Origin: Betaproteobacteria bacterium
Lineage (GTDB): Bacteria; Pseudomonadota; Gammaproteobacteria; Burkholderiales; Rhodocyclaceae
NCBI GenBank assembly: GCA_028065725.1
Contig: JAPTVL010000374.1
Span: 1-57,570, forward strand
Reading direction: 5' to 3'
DNA: 57,570 bases
Notes under the pieces: generated by a model
Databases searched by the model: none
Told to the model about the DNA's origin: nothing
The model's input: only the letters and a program-made list of their open reading frames with translations
Part shown: piece after piece, positions 1 to 8,714 of the stretch
Numbering within the stretch: the stretch's first letter is position 1
Layout of the letters: each line of letters opens with the position of its first letter
Position numbers and translations under genes: made by a program

Positions 1-169
1 AGCCCGCCGCTGGGTGGTCGAAGTCTGTCATAGCTGGTTTAACCGCTTTCGCAAGCTCCTGGTACGGTACGAGAAACTGGAGCGCAGTTTCCTTGCCCTC
101 AATCATCTCGCCGCCGCCATCATTGCGTTCCGCAAGGTCCACCTCAAGATAAACATTATTTACGGATAA
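1..169 (+). mobile_element. IS5-family transposase, 3' end only
   Basis: The reading frame from base 2 gives about 55 residues ending in TAA at 167-169. The start ARRWVVEVCHSWFNRFRKLL and the following RYEK segment match the C-terminal end of IS5-family (IS427-like) DDE transposases. The R-W-V-V-E stretch carries the catalytic Glu region of that fold. The rest of the element lies outside the window, so I cannot say whether it is intact. No terminal inverted repeat could be identified in the 80 bases before the next gene. Its position directly upstream of an incomplete metal-transport operon suggests it marks a rearrangement boundary. Confidence 0.85.
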
Positions 170-248
170 CTTCTAAGACCGCTTGACGTTCTGCTGCGCC
201 GCCGGCCTGTGCCGGGCGGCGCTTCCTGTCATTTGCTCTGGAGCGAAC

Positions 249-1625
249 ATGAACCGCATTTCCGTTTCCGTGCTGGCCGCCTGTGGCGTGCTGGCGAATT
301 TTCCCGCCGCGGCCGCCGATGCCGACCTGCAAGCCCTGCGCGAGGAAATCGCGCAGATGAGGAAGTCCTACGAACAGCGCATCGATGCGCTGGAACAGCG
401 CCTGACGCAGGCCGAGACCGGCCGCGCGCAAACTTCGGCCGCGGCACCCGCGACTCGTGCCGCCAGCTTCAATCCCGAGATCGGGCTCAACCTGCAGGGT
501 GCGCTGACCTCCACCCGAATCGACCCGGCAAGCTGGACCCTGCAGGGCTTCGTTCCGCCCGGTGCCCCTGAGGAAGTCGGACCGCCGCGCCGGCGCGGCT
601 TCACGGCGCAGGAAACCGAGCTCACGCTGGCCGCCAACGTCGATCCGAATTTCCGCGGCTATCTGAATCTGGCGCTGACGCCGGACAACACCGTCGAGCT
701 GGAGGAAGCCTATTTCCAGACCCTGGGCCTCGGTGCCGGCTTCACGCTCAAGGGCGGGCGTTTCCTGTCCGGCATCGGCTACCACAACGAACGCCATCCG
801 CATGTCTGGGACTTCGCCGACGCGCCGTTGGCCTATACGGTGTTCTTCGGCAACAAGCTGAGCGCCGAAGGCCTGCAGCTCAAATGGCTTGCGCCGACCG
901 TAACCTGGCTCGAACTCGGCCTCGAAGCCGGTCGCGACGACGGCTTCCCGGGCGGCGCCCGCAACAAGGGCGGTTCGGCGCTGGGTGCGGCCTTCATGCG
1001 CACCGGCGGCGACGTCGGCATCGCCCACAACTGGCGTGCCGGCCTGTCGTATGTCGCCACCGACCCCGGCGCGCGCGCCTACGACGGCGTCGACGCCGCC
1101 GGCCTCGCCACCCGCGTCAGCTTCGCCGGCAGGAGCCGCACCGCCGGCGCCGACTTTGTCTGGAAATGGGCGCCCAACGGCAATCCGGCCGAGCGCAATT
1201 TCAAGCTGCAGGCCGAGTACTTCCGCCGCAATGAAACCGGCAGCCTGAGCTGCGCCGAACGCGACGCCAGCGGCGCCTGCGGCGGCGCGGCGGGACTCGC
1301 CGACAGCTACCGCTCCAGCCAGTCCGGCTACTACCTGCAGGGCGTGTGGCAGTTCATGCCGCGCTGGCGGCTCGGCTACCGCCACGACCGGCTCGATTCC
1401 GGAACCACCAGCCTTGGCCCGGCGCTGGTCGCGACGGACCTGCCGCAACTCGCGGTCTGGAAGCCGCAGCGCAATACCGTGATGCTGGACTACGCCTCGT
1501 CCGAGTTCGCCCGCCTGCGCCTGCAGTTCGCCCGCGACAGCTCGCGCGGCCCGGGCCGGGTCGACCAGCAGCTCTGGCTGCAATATGTGATGAGCATCGG
1601 CGCGCACGGCGCCCACAAATTCTAG
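249..1625 (+). CDS. Outer-membrane porin-like beta-barrel protein of a metal-uptake operon
   Basis: A 458-residue protein with a Sec signal peptide (residues 1 to about 22, ending AAAADA). A short coiled coil follows (about residues 26-60, heptads rich in Leu, Glu and Gln, as in trimer-forming porins). The rest is rich in aromatic and Gly residues in alternating patterns and ends in KF, typical of an outer-membrane barrel C-terminus. The ATG at 249 is preferred to an in-frame start at 183 because it begins directly at the signal peptide and has a GGAG-like site upstream. The gene lies 9 bases before a zinc-type binding-protein gene, so a role in passing metal ions or chelates across the outer membrane is inferred. 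I do not recognise a named family with certainty. Confidence 0.7.
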   Translation: MNRISVSVLAACGVLANFPAAAADADLQALREEIAQMRKSYEQRIDALEQRLTQAETGRAQTSAAAPATRAASFNPEIGLNLQGALTSTRIDPASWTLQGFVPPGAPEEVGPPRRRGFTAQETELTLAANVDPNFRGYLNLALTPDNTVELEEAYFQTLGLGAGFTLKGGRFLSGIGYHNERHPHVWDFADAPLAYTVFFGNKLSAEGLQLKWLAPTVTWLELGLEAGRDDGFPGGARNKGGSALGAAFMRTGGDVGIAHNWRAGLSYVATDPGARAYDGVDAAGLATRVSFAGRSRTAGADFVWKWAPNGNPAERNFKLQAEYFRRNETGSLSCAERDASGACGGAAGLADSYRSSQSGYYLQGVWQFMPRWRLGYRHDRLDSGTTSLGPALVATDLPQLAVWKPQRNTVMLDYASSEFARLRLQFARDSSRGPGRVDQQLWLQYVMSIGAHGAHKF

Positions 1626-1634
1626 GAGACCGCG

Positions 1635-2525
1635 ATGCGAATTTTCATGATGGTGATTGCCACCCTGCTGGCCCTGCCGGCACAGGCGGCGCTGAATGTG
1701 CTGACCACGGTGCCCGAGTGGGCGGCGCTGGCGCAGGAAATCGCCGGCGACAAAATCAAGGTCGCCGCGGTGACCACGGCGCTGCAGGACCCGCACCGCA
1801 TCGAAGCGCGGCCCTCGCTGGTCGCGCGCGCGCGCAGTGCCGACCTGCTGATCGCCACCGGCGCCGAACTGGAAAGCGGCTGGCTGCCGGTGGTGCAGCG
1901 CGAATCGGGCAATCCCCGCATCCAGAGTGGCCAGCCGGGCTATTTCGAGGCCGCGGCGCAGGTCAGGATGCTGGAAATTCCGGCGCAGCCGGATCGCGCC
2001 GACGGCGACGTCCATGCCGGCGGCAATCCGCACATCAATACCGATCCGCGCGTCTATCTGCAGGTCGGCGCGGCGCTGGCGGCGCGCCTGGCGCAGCTCG
2101 ACCCGGCTCATGCCGCGGTCTACCAGGCCGGCCACGCCGCGTTCGCTGCGCGCTGGCGCGCCCATCTGGCGCGCTGGGAGCGGCAGGCGGCGGCCCTGCG
2201 CGGGCAGCCGGTGGTGGTGCAGCACAAGTCCTTCTCCTACCTGCTCGACTGGCTGGGCCTCAAGGAGGTGGCGACGCTGGAACCCAAGCCCGGGGTCGAG
2301 GCCTCGGCCGCGCATCTGTCGCGCGTGCTGCAGCAGGTGCGCGGCCAGAAGCCGCTCTGGGTGCTGCGCGCGGTGTGGGAAGGCAGCCGGGCCAGCGACT
2401 GGTTCGCCGCCAACAGCGGCACGCCGGTCGTGGTGCTGCCCTTCACGGTCGGCGGCAACGATGCGGCGAAGGATCTGACCAGCCTGTTCGACGACACGCT
2501 GGCGCGCCTGCTGGCGGTCAAATGA
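1635..2525 (+). CDS. znuA: Metal (zinc/manganese-type) ABC transporter substrate-binding protein, ZnuA-like
   Basis: A 296-residue periplasmic binding protein of cluster A-I, with a signal peptide over residues 1-18. Candidate metal-binding histidines are visible in the family positions: His54 in DPHRIEARPS, His133 in GNPHINTDPR and His197 in VVVQHKSFSY. The fourth ligand is probably an acidic residue near the C-terminus. The His-rich loop common in ZnuA is very short here (DGDVHAGG), so metal preference cannot be fixed from sequence. The gene overlaps the permease gene by four bases (ATGA), indicating translational coupling. It would deliver Zn2+ (or Mn2+) to the ABC-3 permease. Confidence 0.82.
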   Translation: MRIFMMVIATLLALPAQAALNVLTTVPEWAALAQEIAGDKIKVAAVTTALQDPHRIEARPSLVARARSADLLIATGAELESGWLPVVQRESGNPRIQSGQPGYFEAAAQVRMLEIPAQPDRADGDVHAGGNPHINTDPRVYLQVGAALAARLAQLDPAHAAVYQAGHAAFAARWRAHLARWERQAAALRGQPVVVQHKSFSYLLDWLGLKEVATLEPKPGVEASAAHLSRVLQQVRGQKPLWVLRAVWEGSRASDWFAANSGTPVVVLPFTVGGNDAAKDLTSLFDDTLARLLAVK

Positions 2526-3328
2526 GCATGAACACGCTCGACTGGACCCTGCTCGCCGTTCCCTTCGCCGCCGGCCTGCTGGTGCTGGCGACCCACGTCG
2601 TGCTGGGCATCGACGTGCTGCGGCGGGGCATCATTTTCATCGACCTGGCGATCGCCCAGGTGGCGGCGCTGGGCGCGGTCGCCGCCAGCCTGACCGATCT
2701 CGACGCCCTGCTGCACGGTTTCGGGCCGCGCGGTCTCGGGGCGCAACTCGCCGCCGCGGTTGCGGCCGGCGTCGGGGCGCTGCTGCTGACATGGTGCGAG
2801 CGGCGCTGGCCGGACATCCAGGAAGCGCTGATCGGCCTGGTCTTCGTCTTCGCCGCCGCTGCCGGCATCCTGCTGCTGGCGCACCATCCGCATGGCGGCG
2901 AGCATCTGCGCGACCTGCTGGCCGGCCAGCTGCTGTGGGTGAGCTGGCAGCAACTGCTGCCGGTGGCGGTGCTCTACATCGGCGTCCTGGCCTTGTGGTT
3001 CGGCCCGGCGCAACGCTGGCCGCGGCTGGGCTTCTATCTGCTGTTCGCGGTCACGGTGACGGCCTCGGTGCAGCTGGTCGGCGTCCTGCTGGTGTTCGCC
3101 AGCCTGATCGCGCCGGCCGTGGCGACCCGCGCCCTTGACGGCCGGCGCCGCATCGTCGCCGGCTACCTGACGGGCGCTGCCGGCTATGCGATCGGTCTCG
3201 GCCTGTCGCTGCATGCCGATCTGCCGGCCGGGGCGACTGTGGTTTGTTGCCTCTGCCTTGCGGCATTTGCGGGTTTGTTCCTCTTCAGGCGTCGGGGCCC
3301 CGCGTTATACTGTCCGGCCTCCAACTAA
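2522..3328 (+). CDS. znuB: Metal ABC transporter permease, ZnuB-like (ABC-3 family)
   Basis: A 268-residue integral membrane protein with about eight hydrophobic segments. It has the family segment around residues 25-50 (GIDVLRRGIIFIDLAIAQVA) that contacts the ATPase and the conserved late SLIAPAVATRAL stretch. The start ATG at 2522 overlaps the end of the binding-protein gene. No ATPase (ZnuC) gene lies between or after these genes. The next gene begins 44 bases downstream and is unrelated. The ATPase must be encoded upstream of the window or elsewhere, or the importer is incomplete. Confidence 0.82.
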   Translation: MSMNTLDWTLLAVPFAAGLLVLATHVVLGIDVLRRGIIFIDLAIAQVAALGAVAASLTDLDALLHGFGPRGLGAQLAAAVAAGVGALLLTWCERRWPDIQEALIGLVFVFAAAAGILLLAHHPHGGEHLRDLLAGQLLWVSWQQLLPVAVLYIGVLALWFGPAQRWPRLGFYLLFAVTVTASVQLVGVLLVFASLIAPAVATRALDGRRRIVAGYLTGAAGYAIGLGLSLHADLPAGATVVCCLCLAAFAGLFLFRRRGPALYCPASN

Positions 3329-3372
3329 ATGCATATCGTTTCATATTCGTGGCAGACGAAGACGACGATCTG

Positions 3373-4479
3373 ATGTCCCTCGATTTCACGGTGCCCGGCG
3401 CGTTCGACACGAAGCCGGAGCAGTCTCCTGCGCCTGAAATTCCGCCGCCTCCGCCCGAACCGCCCCCGCCCCCGCCGCCCCCGCCGCGCCCGGTGCTGCC
3501 GCCGGCCCTGGTGAAGGCCGCCGAGTTGTATGCCGCCGGCAAGGAAATGGATGCCATGCGCCGCCTGGAGTCGGCGATCAAGAGCGGTGAAGACCTCGGC
3601 GAATACGAGTTGCGTGCCTGGGGCGGCTTGTTCGATCTGCTGCAGGTGCTCGGCCGCCGTCCGGCCTTCGACGCGCTGGCGCTGACCTTCGCCCGCCGCT
3701 TCGAAAAATCGCCGCCGGCCTGGAGCGCCGCGACCGAAGACGAGAACACCATTGCCGAGACCACCGGCGGGCGTGCCCATATCTCCCTGAGCGGAGTGCT
3801 GAATGCCGGCGTCGGCGAAGTGCTCAAGCAGACCATGAAACTCGCCGCGACCAGCACCCTGGTGCGCATGGACGTGGCCAAGCTGACCGATGCCGATGAC
3901 AGCGGCGCCACCTTGCTGTTGCGCGGGATTGCCGCCCTGAAGCGGGCCAAGAAGGAATTCATGTTCGGCAGTCCGGAGCACCTGGCGCAGATCCTGGCGG
4001 CGAAACTGGTGCCCGGCGAGCGTGAACATGAATCCATGTGGCTGCTGCTGCTCGAACTCTATCAGCAGGTTTTCCGCCAGGACGCGTTCGAGGAAGCCGC
4101 GGTGAACTATGCGATCACCTTCGAGGTGTCGCCGCCATCATGGGTAGCCCTGCCGGAGCGGCACGACGAGGCGCCGGATACGTCGCGGCAGACATCGAGG
4201 ACGGAAGGCTTCAGCCTGCAAGGGCAGTTGCTGGGCGCCAGCGCGGCCGAATTTGCGCCGCTCGAAACGGCAGTGGCGGGGCGCGATGAATACGACATCG
4301 ACGCACGCAAACTGGTGCGCATCGATGGCGCCAGCGCGCGGGCCCTGCTCGAAACGCTGACGCGCCTCAGCGCCGGCGGCAGGAAGCTGCGCATCGTCGG
4401 CCTGAGCACGATGGTCGCCGCATTCCTGGAAACGCTGGGCTTCGCGAAAGTCGTCGAGCTGCGTTCCCGGGTCGTCTGA
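3373..4479 (+). CDS. STAS-domain protein with proline-rich N-terminal region
   Basis: A protein of 368 residues from the ATG at 3373; an in-frame GTG at 3349 is an alternative start. An N-terminal tail (about residues 15-45) is almost pure proline with some glutamate. It is followed by an alpha-helical part and two segments that resemble STAS (anti-sigma-antagonist-like) folds. The first is around residues 140-200 ([11 protein letters not shown], then [21 protein letters not shown]), the second about residues 280-365 ([10 protein letters not shown], then [16 protein letters not shown]). It sits 27 bases before hslV, a placement I recall from other betaproteobacteria. Function is unknown; a scaffold or sensor role is only a guess. 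The poly-Pro stretch would be a strong EF-P-dependent stall site. Confidence 0.7.
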   Translation: MSLDFTVPGAFDTKPEQSPAPEIPPPPPEPPPPPPPPPRPVLPPALVKAAELYAAGKEMDAMRRLESAIKSGEDLGEYELRAWGGLFDLLQVLGRRPAFDALALTFARRFEKSPPAWSAATEDENTIAETTGGRAHISLSGVLNAGVGEVLKQTMKLAATSTLVRMDVAKLTDADDSGATLLLRGIAALKRAKKEFMFGSPEHLAQILAAKLVPGEREHESMWLLLLELYQQVFRQDAFEEAAVNYAITFEVSPPSWVALPERHDEAPDTSRQTSRTEGFSLQGQLLGASAAEFAPLETAVAGRDEYDIDARKLVRIDGASARALLETLTRLSAGGRKLRIVGLSTMVAAFLETLGFAKVVELRSRVV

Positions 4480-4506
4480 TTCAGACCTTTCAAGCCAAGG
4501 AATTCC

Positions 4507-5043
4507 ATGGAGCAATATCACGGCACCACCATCCTCTCCGTGCGCCGCGGCAACAGCGTGGCGCTGGGCGGCGACGGCCAGGTCACGCTCGGCAACGTCG
4601 TGGTCAAGGCCACCGCGCGCAAGGTGCGACGGCTGTACAACGAACGCATCCTGGCCGGCTTTGCCGGCGGCACGGCGGATGCCTTCACGCTGTTCGAGCG
4701 TTTCGAGGCCAAACTCGAGCAGTACCAGGGCAACCTACTGCGCGCCGCGGTGGAGCTGGCCAAGGATTGGCGCACCGACCGCGCGCTGCGCCGGCTGGAA
4801 GCCATGCTCTCGGTCGCCGACAGCGAACATTCGCTGATCATCACCGGCAACGGCGACGTGCTGGAGCCCGAATACGGCATCGTCGCCATCGGCAGCGGCG
4901 GCGCCTACGCGCAGTCGGCGGCGCGCGCGCTGCTGGAGAACACCGCGCTGGCCCCGGCCGAGATCGTCAGGAAGTCGCTCGAAATCGCCGGCGACCTGTG
5001 CATCTACACGAATCAGAACCACGTCATCGAGGTGCTGGAATGA
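4507..5043 (+). CDS. hslV: ATP-dependent protease peptidase subunit HslV
   Basis: A 178-residue threonine protease subunit. After removal of MEQYHG, Thr7 becomes the N-terminal nucleophile (TTILSVRRG), the usual betaproteobacterial arrangement. Family hallmarks are [26 protein letters not shown] and [10 protein letters not shown]. An AAGGAATT ribosome-binding site precedes the ATG. HslV forms a double hexamer capped by the HslU ATPase and degrades unfolded or regulatory proteins in the cytoplasm. The gene overlaps hslU by four bases, so the two are translationally coupled. Confidence 0.97.
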   Translation: MEQYHGTTILSVRRGNSVALGGDGQVTLGNVVVKATARKVRRLYNERILAGFAGGTADAFTLFERFEAKLEQYQGNLLRAAVELAKDWRTDRALRRLEAMLSVADSEHSLIITGNGDVLEPEYGIVAIGSGGAYAQSAARALLENTALAPAEIVRKSLEIAGDLCIYTNQNHVIEVLE

Positions 5044-6365
5044 CGCAGATGACGCCGGCCGAAATCGTTTCCGAACTCGACAAGAACATCGTCGGCCAGT
5101 CGCGCGCCAAGCGCGCGGTGGCCATCGCACTGCGCAACCGCTGGCGCCGCATGCAAGTCGCAGAGCCCTTGCGCACCGAGATTACGCCGAAGAACATCCT
5201 GATGATCGGCCCCACCGGCGTCGGCAAGACCGAGATCGCGCGGCGCCTGGCGCGGCTGGCCAATGCGCCCTTCATCAAGATCGAGGCGACCAAGTTCACC
5301 GAAGTCGGTTACGTCGGCCGCGACGTCGACACCATCATCCGCGACCTGGCGGAGACCGCGATCAAGAATGCGCGCGAAGAGGCCATGCGCATCGTGCGCG
5401 ACCGCGCCATGGATGCCGCCGAGGACCGCGTGCTCGACGTGCTGCTGCCGCCCGCAAGAGTCAGCCCTGGTGATACGCCGAGCGAGGATTCAGGCACGCG
5501 CCAGAAATTCCGCAAGAAGCTGCGCGAAGGCGAGCTCGACGACAAGGAAATCGAGATCGAAGTCGCCGCACCCCAGGCCAGCATGGAGATCTTCGCCCCG
5601 CCCGGCATGGAAGACCTGACCCAGCAGATCCAGGGCATGTTCCAGAACATCGGCGGCGGCAAGAAGCGGCAGCGCAGGATGAAGATTGCCGAGGCGATGA
5701 AATCGCTGGCCGACGAGGAAGCCGCGCGCCTGATCAACGACGAGGAAATCAAGACCGCGGCGCTGAAGAACGTCGAGCAGAACGGCATCGTCTTCCTCGA
5801 CGAAATAGACAAGATCGCTTCGCGCTCCGAGGCGCACGGCGCCGAGGTCTCGCGCCAGGGCGTGCAGCGCGACCTGCTGCCGCTGGTCGAAGGCACCACG
5901 GTGTCGACCAAGTACGGCATGATCAAGACCGACCACATCCTGTTCATCGCCAGCGGCGCTTTCCATCTGGCCAAGCCCTCCGACCTGATCCCCGAACTGC
6001 AGGGCCGCTTCCCGATCCGCGTCGAACTGGACTCCCTTTCTGTCGATGATTTCGAGCGCATCCTGACGCAGACCGACGCCTGCCTGACGCGGCAGTACCA
6101 GGCGCTGCTGGCGACCGAAGGCGTGACGCTGGAGTTCGCCGCCGACGGCATCCAGCGCCTGGCTGAGATCGCCTTCCAGGTCAACGAGAAGACCGAGAAC
6201 ATCGGCGCGCGCCGGCTCTACACGGTGATGGAAAAACTGCTCGAGGAAATCTCTTTCGACGCCGGCAGGCGCGGTGGCGAGAAACTCCTGCTCGACGGCG
6301 CCTACGTCGACGCCAAGCTCGGCGAACTGGCGAAGAACGAAGACCTTTCGCGCTACGTGCTCTGA
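5040..6365 (+). CDS. hslU: ATP-dependent protease ATPase subunit HslU
   Basis: A 441-residue AAA+ unfoldase of normal length. Walker A is GPTGVGKT at residues 57-64. Walker B is FLDEIDK near residue 253, followed by the sensor region. The variable I-domain (about residues 110-240) is present, and the C-terminus ends RYVL, the tail that inserts into HslV. The ATG at 5040 overlaps the hslV stop. It feeds unfolded substrates into HslV. The last base of its stop codon is the first base of the next gene's ATG. Confidence 0.97.
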   Translation: MTQMTPAEIVSELDKNIVGQSRAKRAVAIALRNRWRRMQVAEPLRTEITPKNILMIGPTGVGKTEIARRLARLANAPFIKIEATKFTEVGYVGRDVDTIIRDLAETAIKNAREEAMRIVRDRAMDAAEDRVLDVLLPPARVSPGDTPSEDSGTRQKFRKKLREGELDDKEIEIEVAAPQASMEIFAPPGMEDLTQQIQGMFQNIGGGKKRQRRMKIAEAMKSLADEEAARLINDEEIKTAALKNVEQNGIVFLDEIDKIASRSEAHGAEVSRQGVQRDLLPLVEGTTVSTKYGMIKTDHILFIASGAFHLAKPSDLIPELQGRFPIRVELDSLSVDDFERILTQTDACLTRQYQALLATEGVTLEFAADGIQRLAEIAFQVNEKTENIGARRLYTVMEKLLEEISFDAGRRGGEKLLLDGAYVDAKLGELAKNEDLSRYVL

Positions 6366-7240
6366 TGTTCGAGCGCATCGCCGCGATCGTCTTCCCGATC
6401 TACGCGGTGGTCGCGGTCGGCTATGCCTACGGGCGCTGGAAGAAGCCCGACATGGCCTTCGCCAACCAGCTCAACATGGACATCTTCGTCCCGGCGCTGG
6501 TGTTCGCCGCGCTCGCATCGAAGTCCTTCGACATCGCGCAGAACCTGCCGCTGCTGTTCGGCGCCACCGCGGTGGTGCTCGGCACCGGCCTGCTGGCCTG
6601 GCCGGTGGCACGCCTGCTGGGCGTGGCGAACAACACCTTCGTGCCGCCGATGATGTTCAAGAATTCCGGCAACATGGGCCTGCCGCTGGCGGTGCTGGCC
6701 TTCGGCGAAGCCGCGCTGCCGGCCGCCGTGGTGCTGTTCTTCGTCGAGAACTTCCTGCACTACTCGCTCGGTACCTGGATGCTCGACCACCGCGCCAGGT
6801 TGTGGAACCTGTGGCGGGTGCCGGTGATCGCCGCGGCGCTGGCCGGCCTGGCGGTCAGCGTGCTGCATTTCCCGCTGTGGCAACCGCTGTGGCTGGGGAT
6901 CAAGATGCTGGGCGACGTGTCGATTCCGCTGTTGCTGTTTTCGCTCGGCGTGCGCCTCACCGACAGCCGCCATGCCGACTGGAAAATCAGCATCGTCGGC
7001 GCCCTGACCACGCCGATCGCCGGCGTGCTGGTGGCGCTGCTGATGAACCAGGTGCTGGGCCTGACCGGGCGCGATGCCGCGATGCTGATCCTGTTCGGGG
7101 CATTGCCGCCGGCCGTGCTCAACTACATCTTCGCCGAGCGTTACCACCAGGAACCCGAGCGCGTCGCCTCGATGGTCCTGATCGGCAACACGGCTTCGCT
7201 GCTGATCATCCCCCTGACCCTGGCGTGGATCTTGCACTGA
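6365..7240 (+). CDS. AEC-family (auxin efflux carrier-like) transporter
   Basis: A 291-residue membrane protein with about ten hydrophobic helices. It begins with the family pattern of an N-terminal helix followed by GYAYGRW and contains the conserved Asn/Gly-rich crossover helix (MMFKNSGNMGLPLAVL, residues 97-112). AEC proteins move small carboxylates such as malate or malonate; the substrate here cannot be deduced. The start overlaps the hslU stop by one base, so it may be read through from the hslVU transcript. A second, divergent AEC protein is encoded at 41496-42449. Confidence 0.85.
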   Translation: MFERIAAIVFPIYAVVAVGYAYGRWKKPDMAFANQLNMDIFVPALVFAALASKSFDIAQNLPLLFGATAVVLGTGLLAWPVARLLGVANNTFVPPMMFKNSGNMGLPLAVLAFGEAALPAAVVLFFVENFLHYSLGTWMLDHRARLWNLWRVPVIAAALAGLAVSVLHFPLWQPLWLGIKMLGDVSIPLLLFSLGVRLTDSRHADWKISIVGALTTPIAGVLVALLMNQVLGLTGRDAAMLILFGALPPAVLNYIFAERYHQEPERVASMVLIGNTASLLIIPLTLAWILH

Positions 7241-7395
7241 ATTTCCGTCACAGGGGCCGGCCCGCTGGCGATGGACAGGCGTTTCATGAGCGAACCGGAT
7301 CCTAAGGGAACCCCGATTGACTAGGCAGGCCGGAGTTCGGATACTTTGGCAATCCAGCCGGACTCTTGGCCGATTTGTTGAGGAACAGCAATATC

Positions 7396-8382
7396 ATGGA
7401 CTCCCTGTTTCAGCCGCATAGCGGCATCTCGCACCAGAATTCCACGCTCTTCGACATCAATCAAAGCGATGTCACGGGCACGGTGAATATGGCCAGTCCG
7501 GGAGCCGTCGCGGCTACCATTTGCGCCATTCTGGGCAAGCGCTATGCGGACTTCGACGAAGTCCTTCTGCGCGACGGTTTTCTCGATATTGAGAATATTT
7601 TCTGGGGACGCATGCCCGGGCTGCTGCCCTGCGACACGCCTTACCACGATCTGCGGCACTCGATGAGCACGGCCCTGACCATGGCGCGCATGGTCGATGG
7701 CTACGAAGCGGTACACGGCGGCGAGGGGCCGGCGCTGGGCGCGGAACTCGCCACCCTGGGCGTGCTGCTGGCGCTGTTTCACGACGTCGGCTTCATTCGC
7801 CGCCTGTCCGAAGCCGGCATCAACGGCGCCTGCCTGATTCGCGAACACGAACAGCGCAGCGTGGACTTCATGCGCGCCTATCTCGCCGCCGGGCCGCTGG
7901 CCCGTCACGCCGAACTGGCCGAACTGATCCACACCACCAATTTCGCCAAATGCGCCTGCGAGATTCTCGATGGCCTGCCTCCGCGGCTGGTCGATCTGGG
8001 CAAGATGCTGGGTACCTCGGATCTGGTCAGCCAGCTCGCCGGCCGCTATTATCTCGAGCGCTGCCGCTACTTCCTGTTCAAGGAATTCGTGGCCGCGGGC
8101 GCGGACCGCACCACCTCGCCCAGCGGCGAAGTCGTGATCCTCTACCCGACGCCCGAAGACCTGCTGCGCAAGACTCCCGGCTTCTACGAGCACCTGGTCC
8201 GGCCGCGCCTTGACGGGGAGTTCAGCAAGGCCTATCGCTACATCGCCGCGCACTTCGGCGGCGACGACCCCTATGCGCATTCGATGCAGCGCAACCTCGA
8301 TTTCCTGCGCGGCCTGATCGAGCGCAACGACTTTTCGCGTCTGATCCGCAAGCCGGTACCGCTGATGCCCCTGGCGGCGTGA
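7396..8382 (+). CDS. HD-domain-like metal-dependent phosphohydrolase, unknown substrate
   Basis: A 328-residue soluble protein. It shows the pattern of HD-superfamily phosphohydrolases: TPYHDLRHS (His84, His88) followed 40 residues later by LFHDVGF (His129-Asp130) and further His/Glu residues near 149-152, all plausible metal ligands. The spacing resembles class I cyclic-nucleotide phosphodiesterases (YH..xH, then HD). The ATG at 7396 has a GAGGAA site ten bases upstream, which favours it over a TTG at 7366. There is no obvious operon partner (155-base gap before, 332 after). A role in nucleotide signalling is possible but unproven. Confidence 0.65.
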   Translation: MDSLFQPHSGISHQNSTLFDINQSDVTGTVNMASPGAVAATICAILGKRYADFDEVLLRDGFLDIENIFWGRMPGLLPCDTPYHDLRHSMSTALTMARMVDGYEAVHGGEGPALGAELATLGVLLALFHDVGFIRRLSEAGINGACLIREHEQRSVDFMRAYLAAGPLARHAELAELIHTTNFAKCACEILDGLPPRLVDLGKMLGTSDLVSQLAGRYYLERCRYFLFKEFVAAGADRTTSPSGEVVILYPTPEDLLRKTPGFYEHLVRPRLDGEFSKAYRYIAAHFGGDDPYAHSMQRNLDFLRGLIERNDFSRLIRKPVPLMPLAA

Positions 8383-8714
8383 GCCGTCGCGCGGCGAATT
8401 GCCGCAGCGGGCGGTAGGATCGCCGTGTCACCAGCGCCGACTATTGCCTGCACGCTGTTCCGAGTCGTGCGGGAGGAAAGACTCATGTTTGCCTCATGCG
8501 AGGACCTGCGAATCCAGTCGCTACCTCTTACCGTGCGAGCGGTTTAGTCCTCTGGCCGATAGTCCCCGTACCGCGGCATTTCTTATTGCGGCCATCGCGC
8601 AGCACGGCCAGATCGTCATTTCGGATCGAGAGCTCCCATTTGCGGATCCGGCACAAGCCATTCGGCCCCGATTTGCCCTAAAGTCGACCGGAACTGTCAT
8701 TGGGCGCTTCGTAC
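8383..8714. other. Intergenic region without recognisable gene
   Basis: The 332 bases between the HD-domain gene and the DUF1615 gene hold short overlapping open frames on both strands, but none has a ribosome-binding site or recognisable protein. The only notable item is one copy of the short GCGCCGACT-type dispersed repeat at 8429-8449. Promoter elements for the downstream gene presumably lie here, but I could not pick out a convincing -35/-10 pair. Confidence 0.5.
8429..8449 (+). repeat. Dispersed short repeat copy (CAGCGCCGACT core)
   Basis: This copy reads CACCAGCGCCGACTATTGCC. It shares the CCAGCGCCGACT core with copies at 21567-21593, 47763-47780 and inside lysA (49115-49234), and more loosely with 44651-44679. 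It lies in a gene-free gap. Confidence 0.45.

Noticed and set aside
1141..1160. Match to the GCCGGCGCCGACTTT repeat core inside the porin gene
   Set aside because: It encodes an ordinary Gly-Ala-Asp-Phe stretch in a beta-barrel; codon usage alone explains the match. A similar case occurs near 12612 in the gentisate dioxygenase gene.
156..2315. Long minus-strand open frame of more than 700 codons opposite the porin and znuA genes
   Set aside because: It is the antisense shadow of high-GC genes. The product is Arg/Gly/Gln-rich without domains, and the plus-strand genes have signal peptides and family motifs.
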